Shown here: in pieces, positions 9,784-16,627 of the stretch | How positions within the stretch are numbered: position 1 is the first letter of the stretch | Layout of the letters: every line of letters begins with the position of its first letter | From: Chloroflexota bacterium | GTDB lineage: Bacteria; Chloroflexota; Dehalococcoidia; Bin125 | Direction: 5' to 3' | DNA length: 64,000 nucleotides | Assembly: GCA_009838915.1 (NCBI GenBank) | Contig: VXQT01000010.1 | Span: 22,626 to 86,625 of the forward strand | Translations under genes and position numbers: made by a program | The notes under the pieces: generated by a model | Told to the model about the DNA's origin: nothing | Databases searched by the model: none | What the model saw: the letters and a program-made list of their open reading frames with translations, nothing else

Positions 9784-9807
9784 GTCAACGGCGTCCCAGC
9801 CCCCGCT

Positions 9808-11307
9808 TCAAGCCGTTTGCTGATACCAGCGAGCTTCGCGCTGGTCCCGGAAGATCGTCACCTGCTGACCGTCCGCCTGGCTGATCCGGTAGTAGCTGCG
9901 ATGCATCGGCGTCGGACGCCACCAGAGGTCGAAGCTCCAGCGGTCCTCGATGCTCGATACCTCCTGCCACTCGGCGCCGATTCGCACGGCGCGCGGCTCC
10001 TGCGCGGGGCCTTCGCGCACTTCGACGACAGATGGAGCAGAGACGGGTCGCATATCGGCCGAGGCGGCGGGATCGATCGAGACCTGTACGGTGCGCATTT
10101 CGGGGGCCGGATGCCAGGGCGCGACCTCGACCATGCGGTGCAGCGCGTGCCTGCCCTTGAGCCGCGCCTGGAGCTGGCGCTCGGTCTCCAGCAGCCGCCG
10201 CTCGCGGTCGGCGCGCAGGTCGGGGAAGAGCGAGAGCTGGACGCCCGATGCGCCGCTCAGGTTGGCCAGCGTGACGGTCATCGCCTCGACCGGCGCCTGC
10301 GGATGCTCGATCTCCAGCCGCGCCTTGACGATCTCCGCCGCCCGCTGCCAGCTACCCACACGGCTCTTGAAGTGGAACTCCTTCATCCAGGTCGACGCTT
10401 CGGTGGGCGCGTCCTCGAGCTTGCAGACGAGCGTCGCCGAGCCGGCGTAGCGGCCCTGCATCCGCGGCTGCGCGAAGACGCGCGTAAGCAGCGTGTCGAC
10501 CGCCACGCGCAGCAACTCGAGCGAGGCCGAGGCGGCCGGCAGCGTGACCGTCTCCGTGATCGACTCCTCCGCCACGCGGGGCCGCAGCGGCCGCGCGTCG
10601 ATCCCGCGGCACAACTCCCAGGCGCGCCGGCCCTCGTGCCCGAAGCGGTCCAGCAGCGCGTGCATCTCCTGACCCGCGACCTCACCCATCGTGTGCAGCC
10701 CCAGCCGATGCAGGTCGTCGACCAGCTCGGACGGCACAAGCGCCGGGGGCAGCAGGTTGATTGAATGCGGCGCGAGGAAGGCCGCCGCCGCTCTTGTGTC
10801 GCGGCCGACCCGGCTGACGCCCGGCGAGCCCCGCGTGCGAGCCGCCGCCAGGGCGGGAAACTTGCCCGCGCCGATCCCGATCCGCGGCTCGAAGTGCGAG
10901 GGCACGGCGTGCAGCAGCGCGTCGAGCATCGGCGTCTCGCCGCCGTACATCGCCTCGAGCCCGTCCAGCCCGACGTAGGCGACGCCCAGCTGGCCGTCGG
11001 CTTCCGCCCCCTCGACGCGGTCGCTGACCTCGTCGAGCGCGGCCAGCAGACGCTCGAACTCGCGCGCGTAGTGCGGCTCGTCCGCCTCCAGCACGACGGC
11101 GTCGGGCTGCAGCGACAGCGCCTGTTCGAGCGTCATCCCGACCTCGACCGCCTCAGCCGCCGGCAGGCAGTCGATCACCACCGGCCGCGACCCTGAGCGC
11201 TCGACGATCACCCCCGCGCGCCCCCACAGCTCCGCCCGCCGCGCCAACTCAACGCGGGCCCGCAGGTGAGTCACCAAGACGCAGCCAATGGTCGCAGCGT
11301 CGCCCAT
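9808..11307 (-). CDS. imuB: ImuB-like catalytically impaired Y-family polymerase with C-terminal DUF6504-like domain
   Basis: The 499-residue protein has the Y-family fold, but the acidic residues of the active site are missing: the N-terminal motif that should contain the metal aspartates reads GCVLVTHLRARVELARR, and the second carboxylate motif reads YVGLDGLEAMYG in place of a DE pair. That is the hallmark of ImuB, the scaffold that couples DnaE2 to the sliding clamp. A beta-clamp-binding motif, QLSLF, lies near residue 367, where ImuB proteins carry it. The last ~40 residues (WSFDLWWRPTPMHRSYYRI, FRD, WYQ) resemble the DUF6504 domain. The start is the ATG at 11307. A LexA-type box lies 41-52 bases upstream. 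No imuA/recA-like partner is adjacent. The pair with dnaE2 would perform damage-induced mutagenic translesion synthesis. Confidence 0.9.
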   Translation of the reverse strand: MGDAATIGCVLVTHLRARVELARRAELWGRAGVIVERSGSRPVVIDCLPAAEAVEVGMTLEQALSLQPDAVVLEADEPHYAREFERLLAALDEVSDRVEGAEADGQLGVAYVGLDGLEAMYGGETPMLDALLHAVPSHFEPRIGIGAGKFPALAAARTRGSPGVSRVGRDTRAAAAFLAPHSINLLPPALVPSELVDDLHRLGLHTMGEVAGQEMHALLDRFGHEGRRAWELCRGIDARPLRPRVAEESITETVTLPAASASLELLRVAVDTLLTRVFAQPRMQGRYAGSATLVCKLEDAPTEASTWMKEFHFKSRVGSWQRAAEIVKARLEIEHPQAPVEAMTVTLANLSGASGVQLSLFPDLRADRERRLLETERQLQARLKGRHALHRMVEVAPWHPAPEMRTVQVSIDPAASADMRPVSAPSVVEVREGPAQEPRAVRIGAEWQEVSSIEDRWSFDLWWRPTPMHRSYYRISQADGQQVTIFRDQREARWYQQTA

Positions 11308-11346
11308 ATCCGGTCAGCCTCTCCAGGGCTCGGAGAGTCAGCATAG

Positions 11347-11360
11347 AGAACGTTCGTTCT
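11347..11360. promoter_or_regulatory. LexA (SOS) box upstream of imuB-dnaE2
   Basis: AGAACGTTCGTTCT contains GAAC-N4-GTTC, the core of the Gram-positive/actinobacterial type SOS box (CGAAC-N4-GTTCG), with symmetrical flanking A/T. It lies about 40 bases upstream of the imuB start, a normal operator position for a damage-inducible operon. The function of the two genes behind it supports the call. No lexA gene is in the window. Confidence 0.72.
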
Positions 11361-11417
11361 GTTCTCAAGGAAGACCGGCGGTGATCGGAGGAGCGCACAT
11401 AACGCCCTCTCTCTGCG

Positions 11418-11460
11418 CTTCCTCCTCCGGGGGAAGCTGCCGAAGGCTGAAGGGGGTCCG
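11418..11460. repeat. Palindromic repeat, minus orientation, divergent variant
   Basis: This variant has the CTTCCCCC / GGGGGAAG arm and the GCC-TTC-GGC arm. It is most like the copy in the 3' end of mobA. It sits between the divergent imuB and mntA genes. Confidence 0.65.
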
Positions 11461-11529
11461 GTCGCGCAGCGCCAACCACCGCCCCCTTCGTTACGCTGAG
11501 GGCAACCGACAGGCAACGGGAGCAGCGTC

Positions 11530-11844
11530 GTGGGCATGATCCCTCTGGTCGCCGAACACACCGAGGAAATCGCCGAACTCTGCCGCAAGCATCAGGTCCA
11601 GCGCCTCGACCTGTTCGGCTCCGCCGCGACCGGAGACTTCCACTCCGAGTCCAGCGACCTCGATTTCCTCGTCACGTTCCTGCCCGAGGCCAACGCCACC
11701 TACGTCGGCGTCTTCCACCGCCTCTACACGGATCTCTGCGACCTTTTCGATCAACCGGTGGACCTGGTGATCGAGTCCGACTTCCGGAATCCCTACTTCC
11801 GCGACGCAGTCGAGCAGTCAAGAACGCCGATCTATGTCGAGTAG
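11530..11844 (+). CDS. mntA: MNT-domain nucleotidyltransferase antitoxin (MntA-like)
   Basis: The 104-residue protein is a minimal nucleotidyltransferase: GS at 30-31 and DLD at 43-45 (GS-x11-DxD, the spacing of one MNT subfamily), with a third acidic strand at VDLVIE. Proteins of this kind act as antitoxins by transferring AMP onto a tyrosine of the HEPN toxin encoded next door. The downstream HEPN gene overlaps it by 11 bases, the standard arrangement of this type VII toxin-antitoxin pair. The start is GTG at 11530, with GGGAG about 7 bases upstream; the ATG at 11536 is less well spaced. The locus may stabilise the region or act against phage; the family does both. Confidence 0.88.
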   Translation: MGMIPLVAEHTEEIAELCRKHQVQRLDLFGSAATGDFHSESSDLDFLVTFLPEANATYVGVFHRLYTDLCDLFDQPVDLVIESDFRNPYFRDAVEQSRTPIYVE

Positions 11845-12178
11845 AACAAAGGGGTATCTGTACGACATTCTCGCCACCGGACGCCTGATCGTGGAATCCA
11901 CAACCGACAAGACGTTCGACGAGTATCAAGCGGATGTAGGTCTCCAACACCAGATTGAACGAGAGTTGACAATCATTGGAGAGGCGCTAGCTCGTATCAA
12001 AGCTATCGACGAAAGTCTGGCTGCCAGGATTACTGGCTGCGATGGCTTCATTGGCCTGCGCAACATCCTTAATCACCAGTATCCCAACATCAATCATGAA
12101 ACGATCTGGCGGACCATCCGAACCGAGATACCAACGCTTATCCGGGAGAGCGAGCAGCTCTTGTCCGATGATCTCTAG
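11834..12178 (+). CDS. hepT: HEPN-domain RNase toxin (HepT-like)
   Basis: The 114-residue all-helical protein carries the HEPN ribonuclease motif R-x4-H-x-Y as RNILNHQY: Arg76, His81 and Tyr83. Tyr83 is the residue whose AMPylation by MntA neutralises the toxin in the characterised Shewanella pair. Other family landmarks are IERELTIIGEAL and the closing WRTIRTEIP. It would cut RNA (tRNA in studied members) when freed from MntA. It overlaps mntA by 11 bases. Its base composition is visibly less GC-rich than its neighbours, consistent with recent transfer. It converges with yqeC with a four-base overlap of the stop codons. Confidence 0.88.
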   Translation: MSSRTKGYLYDILATGRLIVESTTDKTFDEYQADVGLQHQIERELTIIGEALARIKAIDESLAARITGCDGFIGLRNILNHQYPNINHETIWRTIRTEIPTLIRESEQLLSDDL

Positions 12179-12978
12179 GTGACGATCTCCAGCACCCCCG
12201 ACCCCGCGTCCCACAGCACTACCCGACCATCCACGCAATCCGCCAGAGCCCTCGACGCCTCCGGGTTTCTCGACACGCCTGACACCAGGACGACGAACTC
12301 CGCTGACTCGGGCACACCCTTCCTACCGCCGTCCGGCGACATCAGGACCTTGGCCGCCAGCTCGGGGGTGACCTCGTCGCCGAGTTGTGCGCCGGCGATC
12401 TGGGCGGCGATCTCGGGGCGGTGGACGGATCGGTCGTCCAAGGGGCGGCCCAAGACGGCGGCGCCGATTACGGCGGCGACGACGTTGACGCTGTCGGGGA
12501 TCACCGGTTCGTGGACGCCGGGGGCCTTGAAGGGGCGGCCTCGTGAGCCGTCGGCTTCGACGCCGACGAGGCTGGCCAGGCCGGCGTCCACGGCGTTGCG
12601 CGGCCAGGAGGGGTCGACGCCCAGGACGCGCTCGCGGTCGCCTCGGCCCGAGCCGACGACGGCCGAGGCGCGGCCGCGCGAGCGGATGTCGTCGAGCGCG
12701 CCGGCGCGGAAGGCGTCGTCGCGGCCGATCGCCAGGGGCAGCGTCCGTCCCTCAGCGGGGATGGTCATCTTCGTCGTGGTCGTGAGCACGGTCAGACCGT
12801 CGCCGCCGGCGGCTTCCCACTCGGCGGCGAGCGCAAAGAGGACGGTCGTTTTGCCGCCCCCGCCGACCGTGGCGAATACGGCCGGGCGGGTAATCCCCAA
12901 TGCCTCGTGCAGCGGAAGGTTCCCGCCTGCGCGGGAATGACGGGATAGAGATCGGGAAGGAGGCTTAGAGTCGGCCAT
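12175..12978 (-). CDS. yqeC: YqeC-like selenium/molybdenum cofactor protein
   Basis: The protein is 267 residues from the ATG at 12978. The body matches YqeC, a P-loop protein linked to maturation of selenium-dependent molybdenum hydroxylases: HEALGI, then VGGGGKTTVLFALAAE (Walker A), TTTTKM, VEADGSRGRPFKAPGVHEPVIP, and VLMSPDGGRKGVP. It is divergent from mobA, 22 bases away, a sensible functional pair. Oddly, residues ~13-23 (SRHSRAGGNLP) are encoded by a dispersed palindromic repeat, so the real ancestral N-terminus probably began near HEALGI and the repeat was either inserted into the start of the gene or captured by it. No molybdenum hydroxylase is in the window. Confidence 0.85.
   Translation of the reverse strand: MADSKPPSRSLSRHSRAGGNLPLHEALGITRPAVFATVGGGGKTTVLFALAAEWEAAGGDGLTVLTTTTKMTIPAEGRTLPLAIGRDDAFRAGALDDIRSRGRASAVVGSGRGDRERVLGVDPSWPRNAVDAGLASLVGVEADGSRGRPFKAPGVHEPVIPDSVNVVAAVIGAAVLGRPLDDRSVHRPEIAAQIAGAQLGDEVTPELAAKVLMSPDGGRKGVPESAEFVVLVSGVSRNPEASRALADCVDGRVVLWDAGSGVLEIVT
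12919..12944. repeat. Palindromic repeat type B inside yqeC 5' end
   Basis: TTCCCGC-CT-GCGGGAA type hairpin followed by TGACGGG. The same element occurs at 36635-36660. It is translated on the minus strand as SRHSRAGGN. Confidence 0.75.
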
Positions 12979-13000
12979 GGGCGCAGCGTAAACTCAAGCC

Positions 13001-13705
13001 ATGAGTGAAGCCTGTTCCGTGATCATCCTGGCCGGTGGGTTCGGCCGCCGTCTGGGCCGCGACAAGGCCACGGCGATGGCCGGCGGACGTCCCCTGCTGC
13101 ACTGGAGCGCCATCGCCGCCTCCCGGGTCACCGACGACATCGTCGTCGCTCGACGACCCGACCAGCAGTTGCCGCCGCTGGACGGAGTCGAATGGCGGCA
13201 GGCCGTTGACGACCGCCACGACCGCGGCCCGTTGGCCGGACTTGAGGCGTCGCTGCCGTTGATCAGGCACGACCTGGCCGTGGCCGTCGCCTGCGACATG
13301 CCGCTGCTCCGACCCGAGCTGCTGCGCGCGGTCGCCGACGCGTGCAGCGGCGTCGAGATCGCGATGCCTTATCTCGACGGGGTGGCCCAACCGTTGTTGG
13401 CCGCCTATCGAGGCTCGGTCGCGCCGCACGCGGCACGGCTGCTCGACGACGGCGACGGTCGAGTGCGCGCGCTGCTGCCGCTGGTGAGGCACAGGCTGCT
13501 TGGCGAAGCCGATCTGCGACGTATCGATCCCGAGTTGGAGTCGTTCACTAACGTGAATCGGCCCGAGGATCTTGCGCAAGTCGAAGTAGCTCTGGCAGGA
13601 CTGTTAGCTGATAGCGACTGCCGGCGCCCCCCTTCAGTCCCTACGGGACAGCTTCCCCCCAGGGGGAAGCGGGAGAACGGGGTGGCACATGAGGCAAGTA
13701 CCTGA
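13001..13705 (+). CDS. mobA: Molybdenum cofactor guanylyltransferase MobA-like
   Basis: This nucleotidyltransferase of the MobA/IspD fold, 234 residues, opens with ILAGGFGRRLGRDKA (the NTP-binding LAGG-x-GxRxGxDKA motif). VACDMPLLRPEL carries the metal-binding aspartate and FTNVNRPEDL closes the fold near residue 190. It would attach GMP to molybdopterin to form the dinucleotide cofactor, in the cytoplasm; a MocA/IspD-like nucleotidyltransferase is the alternative. The natural protein probably ends near residue 205. The remaining tail (RRPPSVPTGQLPPRGKREN and on) is translated from a palindromic repeat that has replaced the original stop. Divergent from yqeC. Confidence 0.88.
   Translation: MSEACSVIILAGGFGRRLGRDKATAMAGGRPLLHWSAIAASRVTDDIVVARRPDQQLPPLDGVEWRQAVDDRHDRGPLAGLEASLPLIRHDLAVAVACDMPLLRPELLRAVADACSGVEIAMPYLDGVAQPLLAAYRGSVAPHAARLLDDGDGRVRALLPLVRHRLLGEADLRRIDPELESFTNVNRPEDLAQVEVALAGLLADSDCRRPPSVPTGQLPPRGKRENGVAHEAST
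13627..13686. repeat. Palindromic repeat forming the mobA 3' tail
   Basis: The copy has hairpin TGTCCC-like arm GTCCC-TAC-GGGAC, then GCTTCCCCC-CA-GGGGGAAGC, then GGGAGAACGGGGTGGC. GGCAAGTACCTGAGGGG downstream resembles the third arm of the copy at 29301. Confidence 0.78.
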
Positions 13706-13717
13706 GGGGAGAATTCG

Positions 13718-14029
13718 ATGGCGATGTACCGCAGAGTCCTGACCGGCCGGGTCGCGCCCGGCAAGCACGGAGAGTTCCTGCGCGCCGTCGAGGCGGCGCT
13801 CGACTACCAGGCGGCGCGCGGGATCGAGGCGCAGTTCTCGGTCTGGGACGCGATCACCGGCGCCGCCTCGACTGTCGAAATCGTGGCCGAGTTCGAGGAC
13901 CTGAAGGAACTCGAACAGTTTGAGGAACTGGCAGCCCAGGATCAGCAGTTCGCCCATCTGCGGCGCGCCGTGCGCGAGGCGATGGTCTTCGACTCGGCCG
14001 AGATCAACATCTACCGCAACCTGGTCTGA
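13718..14029 (+). CDS. Small protein, likely dimeric alpha/beta-barrel (NIPSNAP/ABM-like)
   Basis: The protein has 103 residues, with no signal peptide or membrane segment. The pattern of a beta strand (YRRVLTGRV), a long helix (GKHGEFLRAVEAALDYQAARG), strands (AQFSVWDAI, TVEIVAEFE), a charged helix with LKELEQFEELAAQD, and a last strand (INIYRNL) fits the ferredoxin-like dimeric barrel of NIPSNAP or antibiotic-monooxygenase domains. That is a secondary-structure impression, not a motif match. The start ATG at 13718 follows GAGGGGAG with 6-7 bases' spacing. It is the first of three small same-strand genes leading into threonine aldolase. No function is assigned. Confidence 0.7.
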   Translation: MAMYRRVLTGRVAPGKHGEFLRAVEAALDYQAARGIEAQFSVWDAITGAASTVEIVAEFEDLKELEQFEELAAQDQQFAHLRRAVREAMVFDSAEINIYRNLV

Positions 14030-14060
14030 GCAGTCTGCTCCGAACGAAAGCGGGAGTCCC

Positions 14061-14333
14061 ATGGTCAGAGTCGACCCCGAGCGCCAGTCCGAGTACCGCG
14101 ACGCGTGGGAGGCCTGGCAGAAGCAGCTCACCCGCATGCACGAGGTCTTCCTCGACGGCGAGCCGCTGGAGCCGCCGAAACTCAAGGGCTTGCTCAACCG
14201 CGAAGCGCGGGCCAAAGAGCGGTACGACGCGGCGCGGGAGGCGCTGCTGGGAATCGGCGGCCTGCCCGCCGCTCCCGGCGGCGTTGGACGCATCCCCGCA
14301 GCGTCCATAGACTCAGGATCTGATGACGGATGA
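14061..14333 (+). CDS. Small charged hypothetical protein
   Basis: The protein has 90 residues from the ATG at 14061, preceded by GGGAG. It is mostly helical and highly charged (ERQSEYRDAWEAWQKQLTRM, LKGLLNREARAKERYDAAR) and ends in a Gly/Pro-rich tail. It starts 31 bases after the previous gene and overlaps the next by 11 bases (ATG at 14323), which supports translation as part of one operon. I do not recognise the family. The YDAAREALLGIG segment and strong translational coupling make it a real gene more likely than a chance frame. Confidence 0.6.
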   Translation: MVRVDPERQSEYRDAWEAWQKQLTRMHEVFLDGEPLEPPKLKGLLNREARAKERYDAAREALLGIGGLPAAPGGVGRIPAASIDSGSDDG

Positions 14334-14769
14334 CTACGGCGTCGACCTGGAGGAGATCCTGCGCGTGATCGATCGCGCCTCGGTGCTGATCGTGCGCTTT
14401 GAGATTCTCGAACCGCGATTGCTCGTCGACTTCCGCACCGACCCGCCGGACATGCCGATCATCCGCCTGGTTGACCGGGTCAACTCGGCCGAGGAGCGGT
14501 TCCGCCACCTCAAATCGCTGCGCCCGCGGATGCCGCTGCCCGACCGCATTCTCTCCTTCCCCTGGCCGCGCGCGATTCGGGCGTTTGAGGAGTCGGGCAT
14601 CTGGGAGAAGATCGAGGCGCGGCTGCTGAGCCTGGGATCCGAGGCCGACGACATCAACGCCATCCAACAGCAGCTCCACGATGGAGAACGCGCCGTCACC
14701 GTGGCCGCGATCACGGGCGGCGAGGGCTTCCGAACCATCTGGGAGCGAGCGAACGGACCTGCCGAGTGA
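14323..14769 (+). CDS. Hypothetical protein
   Basis: The 148-residue soluble protein is of unknown family. It has two visible parts: an alpha/beta N-terminal half (ASVLIVRFEILEPRLLVDFR, MPIIRLVDRV) and a helical C-terminal half (AIRAFEESGIWEKIEARL, INAIQQQLHDGE). A PRMPLPDRILSFPWPRAI stretch in the middle is the most distinctive segment. It overlaps the upstream small gene by 11 bases and the downstream threonine aldolase by four bases (ATGA-type), so it belongs to the same transcript. No signal peptide or catalytic motif is recognisable. Confidence 0.75.
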   Translation: MTDDYGVDLEEILRVIDRASVLIVRFEILEPRLLVDFRTDPPDMPIIRLVDRVNSAEERFRHLKSLRPRMPLPDRILSFPWPRAIRAFEESGIWEKIEARLLSLGSEADDINAIQQQLHDGERAVTVAAITGGEGFRTIWERANGPAE

Positions 14770-15839
14770 CACGCAACCAGAGCACCGAGCTTCCTCTGAT
14801 CGACATGCGCTCGGACACGGTGACCAGGCCGACGCCGGCGATGCGCCGGGCGATGTTCGAAGCGGACGTCGGCGACGACGTCTTCGGCGAGGATCCGACG
14901 ATCACGAAGCTGGAGGAGACCGCAGCCGCCCGCACCGGCAAGGAGGCGGCGCTGTTCGTCTCCAGCGGCACGATGGCAAACCTGGTCTCGCTGCTCACCC
15001 ACACGACCGCCGGCGACGAACTGCTGGTCGGCGATCGGGCGCACATCGTGCGCGCCGAGGCGGGCGGCGTCTCGCGGCTCGGCGGCGTGCTCGCAACGAC
15101 ACTGCCCAATCAGCCCGACGGCGGCTTCGACCCTGAGTTGATCCCCGGCGCGGTGCGTCCCGACGACATGCACCAACCGCGCACCACCCTGCTCGCGCTG
15201 GAGAACACGCACAACTTCTGCGGCGGCTCGGTCGTCTCGCTGGAGCGGACCGAGGAGATTGCGGGCGTCGCCCGCGAGCACGGCTTGCGCGTCCACCTCG
15301 ACGGCGCGCGCATCTTCAATGCGGCGGTCGCCTCGGGCCACAGCGTGGCCGAGCTCGCCGCGCCGGCCGACAGCGTTGCCTTCTGTCTCTCCAAGGGACT
15401 GGGCGCGCCCGTCGGCTCGCTGATCTGCGGCGACGAGGCGTTCATCCGCGAGGCAAGGCGCACGCGCAAGCTGGTCGGCGGTGGCATGCGGCAGGCCGGC
15501 ATCCTGGCGGCGGCGGGGCTGGTGGCGCTGGATCAGATGGTCGACCGGCTGGCGGACGACCACGCCAACGCGCGTCAGCTCGCTCGCGGACTGGCGGAGC
15601 TGGGCTTCGACATCAATCCCGAAGACGTGCAAACCAACATCGTCATCGTTCAGCTCGACTCATCTCATGACCCCGCGCCATCGCCCAAGCTGCAGGCGGC
15701 GCTCAAGGAGCTTGGCATCCTGGTGACTACGCCCGACCGGACGAAGATCCGACTCGTCACCCACGCCGACCTCTCCTCCGATGAATGTGCCGCAGCGCTG
15801 CTCCGCATGGCCGAAGCCGAGATCGGCCCCGCGTTGTGA
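14766..15839 (+). CDS. ltaE: Low-specificity L-threonine aldolase
   Basis: The 357-residue fold-type I PLP enzyme would cleave L-threonine and L-allo-threonine to glycine and acetaldehyde in the cytoplasm. Seen: the family start IDMRSDTVTRPTPAM, VGDDVFGEDPT, cofactor-stacking His93 (DRAHI), ENTHN at 146-150 followed by CGG, Asp179 (HLDGAR) and the Schiff-base lysine Lys210 in CLSKGLGAPVGS. The length is as expected for the family. It starts within the preceding hypothetical gene (four-base overlap), and its TGA overlaps the ATG of the lipoprotein gene by one base, so at least five genes form one operon from 13718. Confidence 0.93.
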   Translation: MTRNQSTELPLIDMRSDTVTRPTPAMRRAMFEADVGDDVFGEDPTITKLEETAAARTGKEAALFVSSGTMANLVSLLTHTTAGDELLVGDRAHIVRAEAGGVSRLGGVLATTLPNQPDGGFDPELIPGAVRPDDMHQPRTTLLALENTHNFCGGSVVSLERTEEIAGVAREHGLRVHLDGARIFNAAVASGHSVAELAAPADSVAFCLSKGLGAPVGSLICGDEAFIREARRTRKLVGGGMRQAGILAAAGLVALDQMVDRLADDHANARQLARGLAELGFDINPEDVQTNIVIVQLDSSHDPAPSPKLQAALKELGILVTTPDRTKIRLVTHADLSSDECAAALLRMAEAEIGPAL

Positions 15840-16624
15840 TGCCTGGGGCCCGACCTGTGGCGGCGGCCCTCGTGGTCGCCTGCGCGCTGCTGGTCGCCGC
15901 CTGCGGCTTCGAGTCCGACTTCGACGATCCCGAGAGTCCCGTCTCGCAGATTCCCTGGCCCGACTTTGAGCGCCTGCACTACGACTGGCTCGACCAGACC
16001 GACGAGAAGCTGGGCACCGTGGTCATGGAGACGGTGCGGGAGGACGATCGATACCGGCTCTCACTGATGTTCAGCCGTGAGACTGCGGATGGTCCCGTCG
16101 CGGATCTTGTCACGGTCTGGGTGGATGCCGAAACGATGGCGCCTATCCGCTATGAGCGCAGCGCCGACGCGCCGGATGAGTCGCTTCAGGCTGAGGCAGA
16201 CTACCGACTGAACCGGGACGGAACGATCTCGGCAGACGTGTCAGTTGTTCGGACCGACAAGGAAGAGGATGACGAAGAGAAACGGACTAAGAGAATCACC
16301 GAGACGGTGGACGCCGGGGTGTACGCATTCGACAACGACTCTTCGGCCTGGCTCTGGCGGTCGCTCGCATTCATGCAGGACCTGGAGCTGACCTACCGGT
16401 CCGTCAATGTTGTCCACCAGCGCAGTCAGCTCGTGCAGGTAGCGGTTCGAGGACAGGACACGCTTCGGGGACCGGACGGCGATGTGGTCGTCTGGCAGGT
16501 CGTGGCGACGCCTGGCGTCGAGGTGTCGCGAGCGTGGTACGAGATCGATCCGCCGCATCGGCTGATCCGCTGGGACCAGCAGCCGCGGCGGTTCGTACTC
16601 ACCAGGGTCGAGACAGAACCCTAA
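15839..16624 (+). CDS. Predicted lipoprotein
   Basis: The protein has 261 residues when started at the ATG in TGATG at 15839, which gives a clean lipoprotein signal: a short basic N-terminus, hydrophobic VAAALVVACALLVAAC, lipobox cysteine at 22. The mature part is acidic and beta-rich (GTVVMETVREDDRYRLSLMF, TVWVDAETMAPIRYER, DGDVVVWQVVATPGVEVSRAWYEID, and a closing RRFVLTRVETEP). The YEIDPPHRLIRWD stretch resembles the outer-membrane-adjacent DUF3108-like or LolA-like beta folds in general character, but I cannot name the family. It converges on the ATPase gene, four bases away. It would be anchored to the outer face of the cytoplasmic membrane. Confidence 0.82.
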   Translation: MPGARPVAAALVVACALLVAACGFESDFDDPESPVSQIPWPDFERLHYDWLDQTDEKLGTVVMETVREDDRYRLSLMFSRETADGPVADLVTVWVDAETMAPIRYERSADAPDESLQAEADYRLNRDGTISADVSVVRTDKEEDDEEKRTKRITETVDAGVYAFDNDSSAWLWRSLAFMQDLELTYRSVNVVHQRSQLVQVAVRGQDTLRGPDGDVVVWQVVATPGVEVSRAWYEIDPPHRLIRWDQQPRRFVLTRVETEP

Positions 16625-16627
16625 GCG

